Assembly: GCF_013372285.1 (NCBI RefSeq)
Contig: NZ_CP054301.1
Location: 3,807,501-3,871,500 of the forward strand
Reading direction: 5' to 3'
Length of the DNA stretch: 64,000 nucleotides
Source: Marinomonas primoryensis
Lineage (GTDB): Bacteria > Pseudomonadota > Gammaproteobacteria > Pseudomonadales > Marinomonadaceae
The notes beneath the pieces were generated by a model that searched no databases, had not been told where the DNA came from, and saw only the letters and a program-made list of their open reading frames with translations. The position numbers and the translations under genes are program-made. Position 1 is the first letter of the stretch. Every line of letters begins with the position of its first letter. This document shows, piece by piece, positions 56,010-64,000 of this stretch.

Positions 56010-56443
56010 TAGATAACACCTTCTACGTCTAGACCCATAGCGCGTGCGCTACCAGCGATAGTACGAACTGCCGCATCCATATCTGAAGCAGTTAAATCAG
56101 CCTGCTTAGCAACAACGATCTCTTCTAGCTGCGCACGAGTAACCGTACCAACTTTCTGAGTGTTTGGACGTGGAGAGCCACTTTTCAGACCCGCTGCTTT
56201 CTTAAGAAGAACAGAAGCAGGTGTAGACTTAGTTTCGAAAGTGAAACTACGATCACTGTATACAGTGATAATAACCGGCGTAGGAAGACCTGGCTCAACA
56301 CCTTGTGTTTTGGCATTAAACGCTTTACAGAATTCCATGATGTTCACACCATGTTGACCAAGTGCTGGACCAACTGGTGGACTTGGGTTCGCTTGACCCG
56401 CTTTAACTTGTAGCTTGATATAAGCTTGGACTTTCTTAGCCAT
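56009..56443 (-). CDS. rplK: 50S ribosomal protein L11
   Basis: L11 forms the GTPase-associated centre and is needed for RelA activation by stalled ribosomes. The 144 aa protein has the proline-containing N-terminal domain [23 protein letters not shown] and the C-terminal rRNA-binding [12 protein letters not shown]. It follows nusG by 49 bases. Confidence 0.98.
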   Translation of the reverse strand: MAKKVQAYIKLQVKAGQANPSPPVGPALGQHGVNIMEFCKAFNAKTQGVEPGLPTPVIITVYSDRSFTFETKSTPASVLLKKAAGLKSGSPRPNTQKVGTVTRAQLEEIVVAKQADLTASDMDAAVRTIAGSARAMGLDVEGVI

Positions 56444-56492
56444 CTTTCAACTCCAAATGGGTCACAGCCCTAAGGCTACCCGTTCAACAAAA

Positions 56493-57026
56493 TCAGGCCT
56501 TTTCGACCTGACTAAACTCCAACTCAACTGGCGTAGAGCGCCCAAAAATAAGCACCGCCACCTTGATTCGGCTCTTATCGTAATCAACTTCTTCAACAAC
56601 ACCATTGAAATCAGCAAATGGACCTTCGCTAACGCGAACAACCTCACCCACCTCAAACAATGTCTTAGGACGAGGTTTGTCAACACCATCACTAACACGC
56701 TGTAAAATGGCATCTGCTTCGCGAGTCGTAATTGGCGATGGTTTATCTTTTGTACCGCCAATAAACCCCAACACGCGAGAGGTAGCCTTAACTAAATGCC
56801 AAGAAGCGTCATTCATCTCCATTTGAACCAATACATAACCTGGATAGAACTTTCTTTCGCTCTTGCGTTTTTTGCCATCTCGGATTTCAACCACTTCTTC
56901 GGTTGGAACCAAGATGTCACCAAAATTTTCTTCCTGCCCCATAACCTGCACTCGCTCAGTAAGCGAACGCATTACGTGCTTTTCGTACCCTGAGTACGCC
57001 TGTACTACATACCATCGTTTGGTCAC
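56493..57026 (-). CDS. nusG: Transcription elongation factor NusG
   Basis: NusG links RNA polymerase to Rho or the ribosome. The NGN domain has [14 protein letters not shown] and [14 protein letters not shown]; the C-terminal KOW domain has [22 protein letters not shown] choose the GTG at 57026, which has AGGAG six bases upstream and gives 177 aa; a TTG two codons earlier abuts the ribosome site. It follows secE by nine bases. Confidence 0.97.
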   Translation of the reverse strand: MTKRWYVVQAYSGYEKHVMRSLTERVQVMGQEENFGDILVPTEEVVEIRDGKKRKSERKFYPGYVLVQMEMNDASWHLVKATSRVLGFIGGTKDKPSPITTREADAILQRVSDGVDKPRPKTLFEVGEVVRVSEGPFADFNGVVEEVDYDKSRIKVAVLIFGRSTPVELEFSQVEKA

Positions 57027-57035
57027 GAGCAACTC

Positions 57036-57404
57036 CTAACTAATTACCGAGGAAACGACCCAACCAAGGAACGAATCCACCCCCCACAGTACGAGAGACA
57101 TAAAAACAACAACCGCTAACACTATCAACGTTGTTTGCGTGGTTTCTTGCCTGGTCGGCCATACAACTCTGCGAATTTCGGTTTTAGCTTCTTTTGCCAA
57201 AGTAAAAAAAGACTTACCTTTCACAGTTTGCAACGCAATAAAACCAGCAACACCAGCCAACACCAAGATAGCAATTAAGCGATACAATAGTGACTCAGCA
57301 GAATAGTAGTTATTACCAATCACGCCTACCGCAACTAGCAGAACAACAATTGCCCACTTAAACACATCTCCACGAGATGCTTGAGCTTCAGCATTTGAAC
57401 TCAT
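57036..57404 (-). CDS. secE: Protein translocase subunit SecE
   Basis: SecE stabilises SecY. The 122 aa protein has three hydrophobic segments, as in the E. coli form, with the amphipathic motif EIRRVVWPTRQETTQTT before the last one. It is transcribed with tRNA-Trp upstream and nusG downstream. Confidence 0.97.
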   Translation of the reverse strand: MSSNAEAQASRGDVFKWAIVVLLVAVGVIGNNYYSAESLLYRLIAILVLAGVAGFIALQTVKGKSFFTLAKEAKTEIRRVVWPTRQETTQTTLIVLAVVVFMSLVLWGVDSFLGWVVSSVIS

Positions 57405-57444
57405 ACTTCAGGTGATCCCTAACTTAAAAATAGGATACGAAAGA

Positions 57445-57520
57445 TGGCAGGCCAAGAGGGACTCGAACCCCCAACAGCCGGTTTTGGAAACCGGTGCTCT
57501 ACCAATTGAACTATTGGCCT
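57445..57520 (-). tRNA. tRNA-Trp (CCA anticodon)
   Basis: The 76-base gene forms a standard cloverleaf: acceptor AGGCCAA/TTGGCCT, anticodon CCA in loop TTTCCAAAA, TTCGAGTC T loop, and an encoded 3' CCA. It lies just upstream of secE and has its own promoter. Confidence 0.97.
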
Positions 57521-57539
57521 ACATTCGTATGGGCGGAGG

Positions 57540-57568
57540 ATGATACCTAAAAAAGCGAAAGCTAGCAA
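57540..57568 (-). promoter_or_regulatory. Promoter for tRNA-Trp-secE-nusG
   Basis: On the minus strand TTGCTA (57563-57568), a 17 bp spacer and TATCAT (57540-57545) precede a GC-rich CCTCCGCCC. It lies between a terminator-like hairpin and the tRNA-Trp gene. Confidence 0.7.
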
Positions 57569-57592
57569 GGGTACCTGCCCAAAAAACAGACA

Positions 57593-57615
57593 ATAAAAAA
57601 GGCGGTTAAACCACC
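57593..57615 (-). terminator. Terminator after tRNA-Thr
   Basis: On the minus strand GGTGG-TTTAA-CCGCC forms a five-pair stem followed by six Ts. It lies 20 bases past tRNA-Thr, where tufB is found in related genomes, and ends the Tyr-Gly-Thr transcript. Confidence 0.7.
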
Positions 57616-57635
57616 TATCTTTTGTTTTGATAAGC

Positions 57636-57711
57636 TGGAGCTCATGAGCAGATTTGAACTGCCGACCTCACCCTTACCAAGGGTGTGCTCTACCAACTGA
57701 GCTACATGAGC
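57636..57711 (-). tRNA. tRNA-Thr (GGT anticodon)
   Basis: A 76-base cloverleaf with acceptor GCTCATG/CATGAGC, anticodon GGT in TTGGTAA, TTCAAAT T loop and encoded CCA. It is the third gene of the tRNA cluster. Confidence 0.97.
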
Positions 57712-57715
57712 AACT

Positions 57716-57790
57716 TGGAGCGGGTAGTGGGAATCGAACCCACCTCTTCAGCTTGGAAGGCTGAGGTAATAACCACTATACCATACCCGC
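57716..57790 (-). tRNA. tRNA-Gly (TCC anticodon)
   Basis: A 75-base cloverleaf with acceptor GCGGGTA/TACCCGC, anticodon TCC in CTTCCAA, TTCGATT T loop and encoded CCA. It lies four bases from tRNA-Thr. Confidence 0.97.
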
Positions 57791-57793
57791 AAT

Positions 57794-57877
<84 letters not shown>

Positions 57878-57920
57878 ACGTACTCAGCACCACAACGCAA
57901 CACCCCAAAAGGTGGGAGCC

Positions 57921-57948
57921 ATTATATTTATCGAGCTCCTAATTGCAA
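57921..57948 (-). promoter_or_regulatory. Promoter of the Tyr-Gly-Thr tRNA operon
   Basis: The minus strand has TTGCAA (57943-57948), a 16 bp spacer and a perfect TATAAT (57921-57926), followed by GGCTCCCACC, a GC-rich discriminator typical of stable RNA. It lies immediately after the stop of the SPOR-like gene. Confidence 0.8.
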
Positions 57949-57951
57949 GCA

Positions 57952-58656
57952 CTAGCAGGGATTTTTTTCTAATTTTATCATCATCTTGGTGAGGTCGAAG
58001 CGAGAGACGAACTGCTCCCAGTCTTTTTCGTCAATGGGTTCCTCTATATCAATCTGGCGAAGCGGTACATTTCGCATATGTTCATACACATCAACACGAT
58101 AACCAGACAGATTTTGGATACGCAGTTTCGCTTGCTCGGCGCGTTCTTTTGAAGAATACAAACCCAGTGAGATTCGATTTTTCATTTCAGCTCGGTTAAT
58201 AACGAAACTATCGATGGACTTAGACGCCAGCTTTTTAACGACTCGCTCCGCTATTGCAGGCGTTTCAGGTGCCGCAATATACAACCAAAACTTAGCTCTT
58301 TTACCCGTAACTTCACGCTCCTGATAAGGCCAACCAAAGTCCTTTAATACTTGAGAAACTTGTTTTATATCCTCCTGGCGCTCTGTTTCTAAACGTGGGC
58401 AAAATAGCTCAGGTTGATCCCCTGTCGCTTCATCAATTATCTTACTCAGTGCATCCTCAATACTCTCACTGGACATCATCCCTGCATTATAGTCCTGCTC
58501 TGTAACTGCCAGAGATTCTGTCAACAAGTGTATTTTTTCACTGACAGGTGGACCATATATAGATTCTTTGGCCTTCTCAGGCTTATCCTGAACAAAACTA
58601 TGCCAACTCAAAAACGCGGCATTAAGCAACACCACAAACAGAAACAGCCACTTCAT
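57952..58656 (-). CDS. SPOR-like envelope protein
   Basis: A 234-residue protein with one N-terminal hydrophobic segment (residues 3-18) that acts as signal anchor. The C-terminal ~90 residues (FWLYIAAPETPAIAERVVKKL to VDVYEHMR) resemble a SPOR peptidoglycan-binding fold: two repeats with a hydrophobic pattern and GLYSSKERAEQAKLRIQ. The call rests on this pattern and on the conserved position downstream of coaX in pseudomonads. Its function is unknown. It overlaps coaX by four bases. Confidence 0.65.
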   Translation of the reverse strand: MKWLFLFVVLLNAAFLSWHSFVQDKPEKAKESIYGPPVSEKIHLLTESLAVTEQDYNAGMMSSESIEDALSKIIDEATGDQPELFCPRLETERQEDIKQVSQVLKDFGWPYQEREVTGKRAKFWLYIAAPETPAIAERVVKKLASKSIDSFVINRAEMKNRISLGLYSSKERAEQAKLRIQNLSGYRVDVYEHMRNVPLRQIDIEEPIDEKDWEQFVSRFDLTKMMIKLEKNPC

Positions 58657-59387
58657 TTATTACCTCTTACTTGCTCATCGCCCACCAGCTTTGCACCCAA
58701 AGCCACTAGGTTAGGCTGATATTCCATTGAAATGTCCAATAAACTCAACAACACCTGCGAATCACCTCCCGTCACAACCCACTTGAAATTGGGATATCGG
58801 CGATGAATTCGCTCTAAAAAACCAAGCACCATTTCGTGACAACCTTCCGTCACCGCTCTTGCAGTCGAGTCTGGCAACCCTCTTCCAGCCACGACTTCAC
58901 AAGCGTCATAACGAATCCTTGCCGTCTTTGAGAGCAAAACATTTTCCATCATGCCCAACCCAGGCGCAATATACCCCCCCAGATGAACGCCGTCTTTCCC
59001 AACAACATCGACTTTAATCGCGGTTCCTGCATCCACCACCACCACATCACCTTTAGCCCTATGATGGGCAGCGATAACGCCAAGCCAACGATCAACACCT
59101 AATCGCTTTGGCTCAACGTAAGCATTAATAACACCACAAGCCTCGTCCTGACTGGTTAATGTAAACCAAACGCTGCCTGGGAATTCAGCCTGGATATCAG
59201 CGTGCAACAATGCACTCTGCTCTTTAGATCGAACACTGGCAAAATAAATCCTATCAGGAGCAAAACCGGTATCTACAGGACAACTGTCATCACGCTGAAC
59301 CCATAAAATTTGCTCATTTTCAAATGCGGTAAATTTAATGCTTGTGTTACCGGCATCAACGACCAGAACGCTAGCCACGACGGACAC
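58653..59387 (-). CDS. coaX: Type III pantothenate kinase
   Basis: CoaX phosphorylates pantothenate in the first step of coenzyme A synthesis. It is an ASKHA-fold enzyme: VVDAGNTSIKF (phosphate 1), PKRLGVDRWLGVIAAHH and VVDAGTAIKVDVVG, GGYIAPGLGMM and VVTGGDS are visible. The GTG at 59387 is chosen because GGAGGAG lies six bases upstream, giving 244 aa; longer frames reach into birA. It overlaps birA by 17 bases. No CoaA-type kinase is seen here. Confidence 0.94.
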   Translation of the reverse strand: MSVVASVLVVDAGNTSIKFTAFENEQILWVQRDDSCPVDTGFAPDRIYFASVRSKEQSALLHADIQAEFPGSVWFTLTSQDEACGVINAYVEPKRLGVDRWLGVIAAHHRAKGDVVVVDAGTAIKVDVVGKDGVHLGGYIAPGLGMMENVLLSKTARIRYDACEVVAGRGLPDSTARAVTEGCHEMVLGFLERIHRRYPNFKWVVTGGDSQVLLSLLDISMEYQPNLVALGAKLVGDEQVRGNK

Positions 59388-60324
59388 TAATTTCTCCTCC
59401 ATGCAACGCCACCACTTCACCATTCTCATCTAGAAGCAACGCCCCTTTTTGGTCAATGCCCTTCGCCACACCTTGGCGCTGCTGAGAAACAGAACTCACC
59501 GTTACGGCTTGATTAAATAAAACATCATAGGCTTGCCACTGGTGCTGAAAATGCTTCATGCCATGACCGCCTTCAAACAGCTTACATACCTCCACCAGCT
59601 CTTTAGTAAGCTCAGCTAATATAAAGTTTCGACTAGGGCGCGATTTCAACCTAGAAACAAGATCCGTCCACGGCTGATCAATATGCGTCATGAAGGCACT
59701 ATCCATTTCGACATTAAGCCCGATACCAATAATCACATGACACACATCTTGATCGGCGACCATTTCCAATAGAATACCGCAGATTTTTTGACCATCGACC
59801 TGTACATCATTTGGCCACTTTAATCCCGGGTTTGGTATGCCGATTTTTTTCAAAACTCGCGCCACGGCAACCCCTGCCGCGAGACTTAGTCCTTCAATAA
59901 CACTTGGCCCATTATCAAAACGCCATGCAAACGAAAAGGTAATATTTTTTGCGACACCAGACTCCCATTCTCGCCCACGTCGACCTTTCCCATGCGTCTG
60001 ACGTTCAACAGAAAATAACACCGGCAACGACTGCCCTTGCGCTATGTACTGTTTGGCATCACCGTTCGTTGACTGCGTTTCAAACGCCAACCTTATAACA
60101 ACATCATCCGGAACACCGTTTTCGCGCAGTGCACCCTCTGACAGCAGCTCTAGCGGTGACGGCAATCGATACCCTCGCCCCTTTACAGAATGAACCGTCA
60201 CGCCTATCGACTCTAATTTTTTGAGCTTTTTCCAGACTGCGGCACGAGTGACACCCAATGCGGCTCCCAACGCTTCACCTGAGTGAAATTCATTATCACT
60301 TAGCAGGGCTAAAACAGCTTGCAT
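59371..60324 (-). CDS. birA: Biotin-[acetyl-CoA-carboxylase] ligase / biotin repressor
   Basis: BirA attaches biotin to acetyl-CoA carboxylase carrier protein and can repress bio genes. An N-terminal winged helix (SGEALGAALGVTRAAVWKKLKKLESIGV, residues about 16-43) is present, so it is the bifunctional form. The ligase core has GKGRRGREW (about 113-121; E. coli GRGRRG) and KWPNDVQVDGQKICGIL. The ATG at 60324 overlaps the upstream stop (TGATG) and has GGAGA at good distance, giving 317 aa. Confidence 0.96.
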   Translation of the reverse strand: MQAVLALLSDNEFHSGEALGAALGVTRAAVWKKLKKLESIGVTVHSVKGRGYRLPSPLELLSEGALRENGVPDDVVIRLAFETQSTNGDAKQYIAQGQSLPVLFSVERQTHGKGRRGREWESGVAKNITFSFAWRFDNGPSVIEGLSLAAGVAVARVLKKIGIPNPGLKWPNDVQVDGQKICGILLEMVADQDVCHVIIGIGLNVEMDSAFMTHIDQPWTDLVSRLKSRPSRNFILAELTKELVEVCKLFEGGHGMKHFQHQWQAYDVLFNQAVTVSSVSQQRQGVAKGIDQKGALLLDENGEVVALHGGEISVRRG

Positions 60325-61241
60325 CAACGCTCTCCAATTTCAATTTTTTCTTGCTCAGTCAGCTCAAAAGGTAAAAATGAACAACCCGGCCGTGCTTGAA
60401 GCCAATTCGATTTAGGGTACTCACACATATTATCGATAGCGTGCATTGCATAAGCATGACGAGATTTTTTCGAGCGATTTGCATAACTTAAATGAGGAAA
60501 CTCCCCATCAAGAATAACCAAAGAACCTTTAGGCACAGGTATCGCCACCAGTTCATCTTGGTTCCATACATGTTCTTTTAATGCAACCATCCTCGTATCG
60601 ATAGAATCGGCGTTAACACGCTCAAAACGCTTTAACAATCCGTGCCTATGCCCTTTGGGTATTCCCCAAAGACACCCATTTTCCAGCGTCGCTTCTTCGA
60701 CTGCGAACCAAAGACCTATCACACTCATTGGTTCTGTATAAAGAAAAGTACTGTCTTGATGACAGTTTACTTCACCACCAATTCCCGGCTGCTTAAAAAT
60801 ATACATAGATTGTACTGCGCGAGGCTCAACCAAACCCAGCTGCTTTAGCAATGCCCCCCAAACAGGAGACAATGAAAAAGCTTTAAATACGGCATCTTGA
60901 GAATGAAGGCCGTGCCCAACTTTATTGATAGACCGCGCTAGTGGTTGTTTCAATATACCGGCTTCATCAAACGCCTCTTCCTCAAAAAAGAAGGACACCT
61001 TATCTGCCGACTCGATAAAATAACGGTCTGTGTGTCGTGACTGCTCATTAGTGGTAAAAATAGAGCGCGCTGAATCTGGCTCAAACGACACCGTCAGTTC
61101 CGACATGCGAGTCTTTAAAGCATCGCAAACAGATTCAGGAATAATAGACTCTAAAACCAAATAACCATTCTGATGATATTGTTCTATTTGTAATGATGCT
61201 AACTCAACAGGTGAAAGATCAAGAACCCCTTTCTCAGTCAT
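60324..61241 (-). CDS. Phytanoyl-CoA dioxygenase (PhyH) family protein, PHYHD1-like
   Basis: A 305-residue Fe(II)/2-oxoglutarate dioxygenase. The metal motif is HQD within EVNCHQDSTFLYTEP (about residues 176-190), and a distal histidine and arginine are in SRHAYAMHAID. The stretches SINKVGHGLHSQDAVFK, QSMYIFKQPGIGGEV, ATLENGCLWGIP and NWLQ closely follow animal PHYHD1 as I remember it. The substrate is unknown. It is coupled to birA by TGATG and lies 13 bp after the secreted hydrolase, so all four to five genes may share one transcript. No signal peptide is seen. Confidence 0.85.
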   Translation of the reverse strand: MTEKGVLDLSPVELASLQIEQYHQNGYLVLESIIPESVCDALKTRMSELTVSFEPDSARSIFTTNEQSRHTDRYFIESADKVSFFFEEEAFDEAGILKQPLARSINKVGHGLHSQDAVFKAFSLSPVWGALLKQLGLVEPRAVQSMYIFKQPGIGGEVNCHQDSTFLYTEPMSVIGLWFAVEEATLENGCLWGIPKGHRHGLLKRFERVNADSIDTRMVALKEHVWNQDELVAIPVPKGSLVILDGEFPHLSYANRSKKSRHAYAMHAIDNMCEYPKSNWLQARPGCSFLPFELTEQEKIEIGER

Positions 61242-61254
61242 GACGTCGACCTCC

Positions 61255-62436
61255 TTATCTATTATTTGCGTTGGCTTTTATAAAAAAAGCAACCTCTTCC
61301 ATAAGCGCATTGAAATTAGGATTCCAAGACACTCGAGCCGCATGAGGACTCTTAACGAATAAGTCGTCGGAGCTCTCACCAAACCAGTTTGCTTTATCTG
61401 TACGACACTCGTCATATAAAGACTCATCGGATAAATACCAACTACATATTCGGTATTCCCCCATCGCGCCATAATAAGTATTCTCTGGATTACCATGAAC
61501 CGCCATGTGCGACAGCCCTAAAATGTTCAACTCAGGCCAATTCGCATTAAAAACCTTGATACGATCCGTGTTTGCACTCATTTGTTCTTTGCTATACATC
61601 ACCATCTGACTCTTTGAGCCAATCATTCCTTTTTTAAACACTTTTTCTGTCACAGACGAATCGACCGTCTGATCGTCTTCCGATAAGGCAATAAACACAG
61701 GTAAACGTTTCGGGTTTTCCAAGATTAAGTGACGAACTTCTTTGGACAACTTATACACTTCCGCAATCGCCGGTAACGGAATCGATGCGTACTTTGCAAA
61801 ATCGTCACTTGGATAGTGATCAAGCCAATCTTTAACCAGAGCCAACCAAGGAGAAAGCCAATCAATACTACTATTTACTTTGAAAACCGGAGAAAACAGT
61901 ACAGCCCCTGCAACACTGCTCTCATGCTCCCAAGCATACTCTGCCGCCAACGCGCCACCAGTAGAAAATCCCCCTACATACAATACATCTACTTCTTTGC
62001 GAAACTGATCGGCGGCATTTCGAAAAGTCATACGCCAGTCGTCACGAGATACACTTAATAGATCCTCTGCTTTCGTACCATGGCCGGGCAATAAAACAAC
62101 GCGGACATGATAACAAGCCTTCTGCAAAGCATTAGCTGAATCACGCATAGAAAAGGGAGAGTCAGATAACCCATGAGATAACAATATGCCGATGTCATTG
62201 TCCTCTTCACACAACGCAGGATCTGGTAATAACTCGAAAGGCATGACGGCGGCGAGCTCTCTCACTTTGTCGTCAGCATTAATCCACTGCTTATTGGCGG
62301 TTAAGTATTCTTTCGCTCTTACTAGATAATGAGAAAAAGACTCTTCTGGCTCAAAAACAAATTGCGTTGGTTTTTCTGCTGCAAACGCTGGCAATGCCAA
62401 AAAGCACAAGCACCACAACGCTATTTTTTGCCGCAT
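61255..62436 (-). CDS. Exported alpha/beta hydrolase
   Basis: A 393-residue hydrolase with a clear Sec signal peptide: basic start, hydrophobic core (residues 5-17) and an AFA-A cleavage region near residue 19-20. The nucleophile elbow GGFSTGG puts the serine at 158. LLSHGLSDSP near 86-95 and LLPGHGT at 115-121 match the monoglyceride lipase/lysophospholipase group. Likely acid is D254 or D255 (SEDDQTV) and the histidine H310 (GLSHMAVHG). Two cysteine pairs in the C-terminal part could form disulfides. The substrate is unknown. It is first in line before the PhyH gene. Confidence 0.85.
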   Translation of the reverse strand: MRQKIALWCLCFLALPAFAAEKPTQFVFEPEESFSHYLVRAKEYLTANKQWINADDKVRELAAVMPFELLPDPALCEEDNDIGILLSHGLSDSPFSMRDSANALQKACYHVRVVLLPGHGTKAEDLLSVSRDDWRMTFRNAADQFRKEVDVLYVGGFSTGGALAAEYAWEHESSVAGAVLFSPVFKVNSSIDWLSPWLALVKDWLDHYPSDDFAKYASIPLPAIAEVYKLSKEVRHLILENPKRLPVFIALSEDDQTVDSSVTEKVFKKGMIGSKSQMVMYSKEQMSANTDRIKVFNANWPELNILGLSHMAVHGNPENTYYGAMGEYRICSWYLSDESLYDECRTDKANWFGESSDDLFVKSPHAARVSWNPNFNALMEEVAFFIKANANNR

Positions 62437-62533
62437 AGTAATCCCTCTCGTTTAAATGATTTAATCTCTCTAACGCTCTCTTCATAGCAGACTATGCTAC
62501 CATCGAACATCAAATCGCTGCCTATATTCAAAG

Positions 62534-62989
62534 ATGAACACATTTTATCCTCGCGCTGAACAGGTTCCTTCTCTCTGGTTCCCTTTGGTAAAGAAGTTTT
62601 ACCAAGAGCATTATCCCAGCGGTAAACCCAATAAAGCCGATCCTATTTGGGTTATACGACACAATGGTAAAATTCTTTGTGCGGTTAGGCTCAAACAATA
62701 CTCTGGTGTTCAATTACTCACCGCTATGGTGACCGAGCCATCTCATAGAAAGACAGGTTTGGGTAGCCACTTAATAAACAGTATTCAGCCTGCATTAAAC
62801 GCAATGCCAAGTTACTGCTTCGCCTTTACTAATCTTGTGCCTTTTTACTCTGCTAATCATTTTACGACCATCTGTGTTGAAATGTTACCAGAAGAACTAG
62901 CAAGCCGCTTTCGAGCCTATGTGGCACAAGGGCGAAACCTTACACCTATGCGCTACGATTTCGTTGGAAAATCGCTGAATCGCCCTTAA
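62534..62989 (+). CDS. GNAT family N-acetyltransferase
   Basis: A 151-residue protein with a GNAT fold. The acetyl-CoA pyrophosphate loop is RKTGLGSHL at about residues 71-79, after the beta4 strand LLTAMVTEP. The sequence otherwise shows no hint of the acceptor. It is divergent from the secreted hydrolase across a 97-base gap and precedes the GH1 gene by 128 bases. Confidence 0.8.
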   Translation: MNTFYPRAEQVPSLWFPLVKKFYQEHYPSGKPNKADPIWVIRHNGKILCAVRLKQYSGVQLLTAMVTEPSHRKTGLGSHLINSIQPALNAMPSYCFAFTNLVPFYSANHFTTICVEMLPEELASRFRAYVAQGRNLTPMRYDFVGKSLNRP

Positions 62990-62999
62990 AAAGCACTTA

Positions 63000-63051
63000 A
63001 GTAATCTTAAATTACTAAAACAGTCGCGTCTTTGTTGACCCTTTTCAACCT
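63000..63051. promoter_or_regulatory. Inverted repeats upstream of the GH1 gene
   Basis: Two short inverted repeats lie in this gap: AGTAAT-N5-ATTACT (63000-63016) and GTTGA-N6-TCAAC (63036-63051). They could be a weak end signal for the GNAT gene and an operator for the glucosidase. No confident promoter was found. Confidence 0.3.
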
Positions 63052-63117
63052 CCTCCAGTACCTTTAATCGTATTACTTACCTTTTCGTTGATAATACATA
63101 AAAAGACAGAGGTCTTC

Positions 63118-64000
63118 ATGTCAATCACCTTACCATCAAATTCGAAAATGCTGACGTCCGATTTTATTTTCGGTGTGGCAACCGCCTCTTTCCAAATAGA
63201 AGGCGCGACAACAACGGACAATCGCCTGCCTTCTATCTGGGACACATTTTGTGCCACACCAGGCAAGGTAAAAGGCGCCGACAATGGTGACATTGCTTGC
63301 GATCATTATCATCGATGGGAAAAAGATATTCAGCTGATTAAAGACTTAGGCGTAGACGCCTATCGCTTGTCCATTGCTTGGCCTCGAGTAATGGACGAGA
63401 AAGGCGAAGCAAACCAGGCTGGTCTTAACTTTTATCGAAATCTATTAAAGAAACTTAAAGCGGAAGGACTGACCGTATTTGTCACGCTCTATCATTGGGA
63501 TTTACCACAACACTTAGAAGACAAAGGAGGCTGGCTGAACAGAGAAACCGCCTATCAATTTAAACACTACGCGGATTTAGTCACCAAAGAATTGGCCGAA
63601 TGGGTCGATAGCTGGGCCACTTTTAACGAGCCCTTTTGTGCGGCGATTCTTGGCTATGAATTAGGCATACACGCGCCCGGCTTAAGTGAACCAAAATACG
63701 GCCGACAAGCCGCACACCACATTTTACTGGCGCACGGTTTGGCGTTACCAGTTATTCGGAAAAACTCGCCGACGTCTCAAGTGGGCATCGTACTCAATAT
63801 GAACCGCTCGTACGCGGCCAGCGAAAAATCCGAAGACCAATTCGCCTGCTTGTTGCGAGAAACGCTCGATAACCAGTTTTTTATTGAGCCATTAATGAAA
63901 GGACAATATCCTCAACTACTCAACACCGTAGCACCACAATATTTACCAACGATTTTACCTGGCGATATGGACATCATCGCTCAACCGATCGATTTCTTAG
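63118..64000 (+). CDS. Beta-glucosidase, glycoside hydrolase family 1 (partial)
   Basis: The frame opens at ATG 63118, with AGAGG six bases upstream, and runs off the window end after about 294 codons; GH1 proteins are usually 440-460 aa. The N-terminus has DFIFGVATASFQIEGA and SIWDTF; TLYHWDLPQ and the acid/base motif TFNEP follow. The nucleophile ENG motif is outside the window. There is no signal peptide, so it would act on imported or phosphorylated disaccharides in the cytoplasm. A transporter or regulator may lie just beyond the window. Confidence 0.93.
   Translation, partial: MSITLPSNSKMLTSDFIFGVATASFQIEGATTTDNRLPSIWDTFCATPGKVKGADNGDIACDHYHRWEKDIQLIKDLGVDAYRLSIAWPRVMDEKGEANQAGLNFYRNLLKKLKAEGLTVFVTLYHWDLPQHLEDKGGWLNRETAYQFKHYADLVTKELAEWVDSWATFNEPFCAAILGYELGIHAPGLSEPKYGRQAAHHILLAHGLALPVIRKNSPTSQVGIVLNMNRSYAASEKSEDQFACLLRETLDNQFFIEPLMKGQYPQLLNTVAPQYLPTILPGDMDIIAQPIDFL

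Noticed and set aside
63045..63293. 82-codon minus-strand frame
   Set aside because: It is antisense to the start of the GH1 gene and has no family features.

Overview
The window is a housekeeping stretch of a gammaproteobacterial chromosome. Protein sequences, moderate G+C and gene order (rpsT/murJ-ribF-ileS-lspA-fkpB-ispH; uvrA/MFS-ssb; birA-coaX-SPOR-tRNAs-secE) point to a marine Oceanospirillales bacterium, most likely Marinomonas or a close relative. The genus is an inference from memory of such proteins; no database search was made. I see no insertion sequence, prophage, CRISPR array or integron.

Layout. (1) 1-350: the extreme 5' end of a 16S rRNA gene on the minus strand, with its leader, boxA and promoter. 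(2) 400-8000: a minus-strand operon murJ, ribF, ileS, lspA, fkpB, ispH (lipid II flipping, flavin cofactors, isoleucine charging, lipoprotein processing, isoprenoids), divergent from rpsT. (3) 8.4-13.1 kb: dgkA, proB, obgE and rplU-rpmA on the minus strand, with ispB divergent from rplU. (4) 13.2-27 kb: an alpha/beta hydrolase, fabA-fabB for unsaturated fatty acids, two acyltransferases, an M16 peptidase, an Smr protein, a YajR-like MFS transporter followed by ssb, and divergent uvrA behind a clear LexA box. (5) 27.1-57.4 kb: an unbroken minus-strand block of transcription and translation operons. In the direction of transcription these are secE-nusG, rplKAJL-rpoBC, rpsLG-fusA-tuf (str), S10, spc and alpha, ending with rplQ. 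Promoters with GC-rich discriminators, attenuator-like hairpins and candidate leader RNAs lie between the units. (6) 57.4-62.4 kb: four tRNA genes (Tyr, Gly, Thr, Trp), then a SPOR-like protein, coaX, birA, a PHYHD1-like dioxygenase and a secreted hydrolase. (7) 62.5-64 kb: a GNAT acetyltransferase and the start of a GH1 beta-glucosidase cut by the window end.

How it works together: most of the window supplies the growth machinery, and its promoters look like growth-rate-controlled ones. The less ordinary points are: no tufB between tRNA-Thr and tRNA-Trp; two small insertions in EF-Tu; an animal-like PhyH dioxygenase directly upstream of birA; two adjacent acyltransferases with non-canonical catalytic spacing or residue; an extra promoter inside the spc operon; and a structured rpsJ-rplC spacer. 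I found no convincing undescribed multi-gene system.
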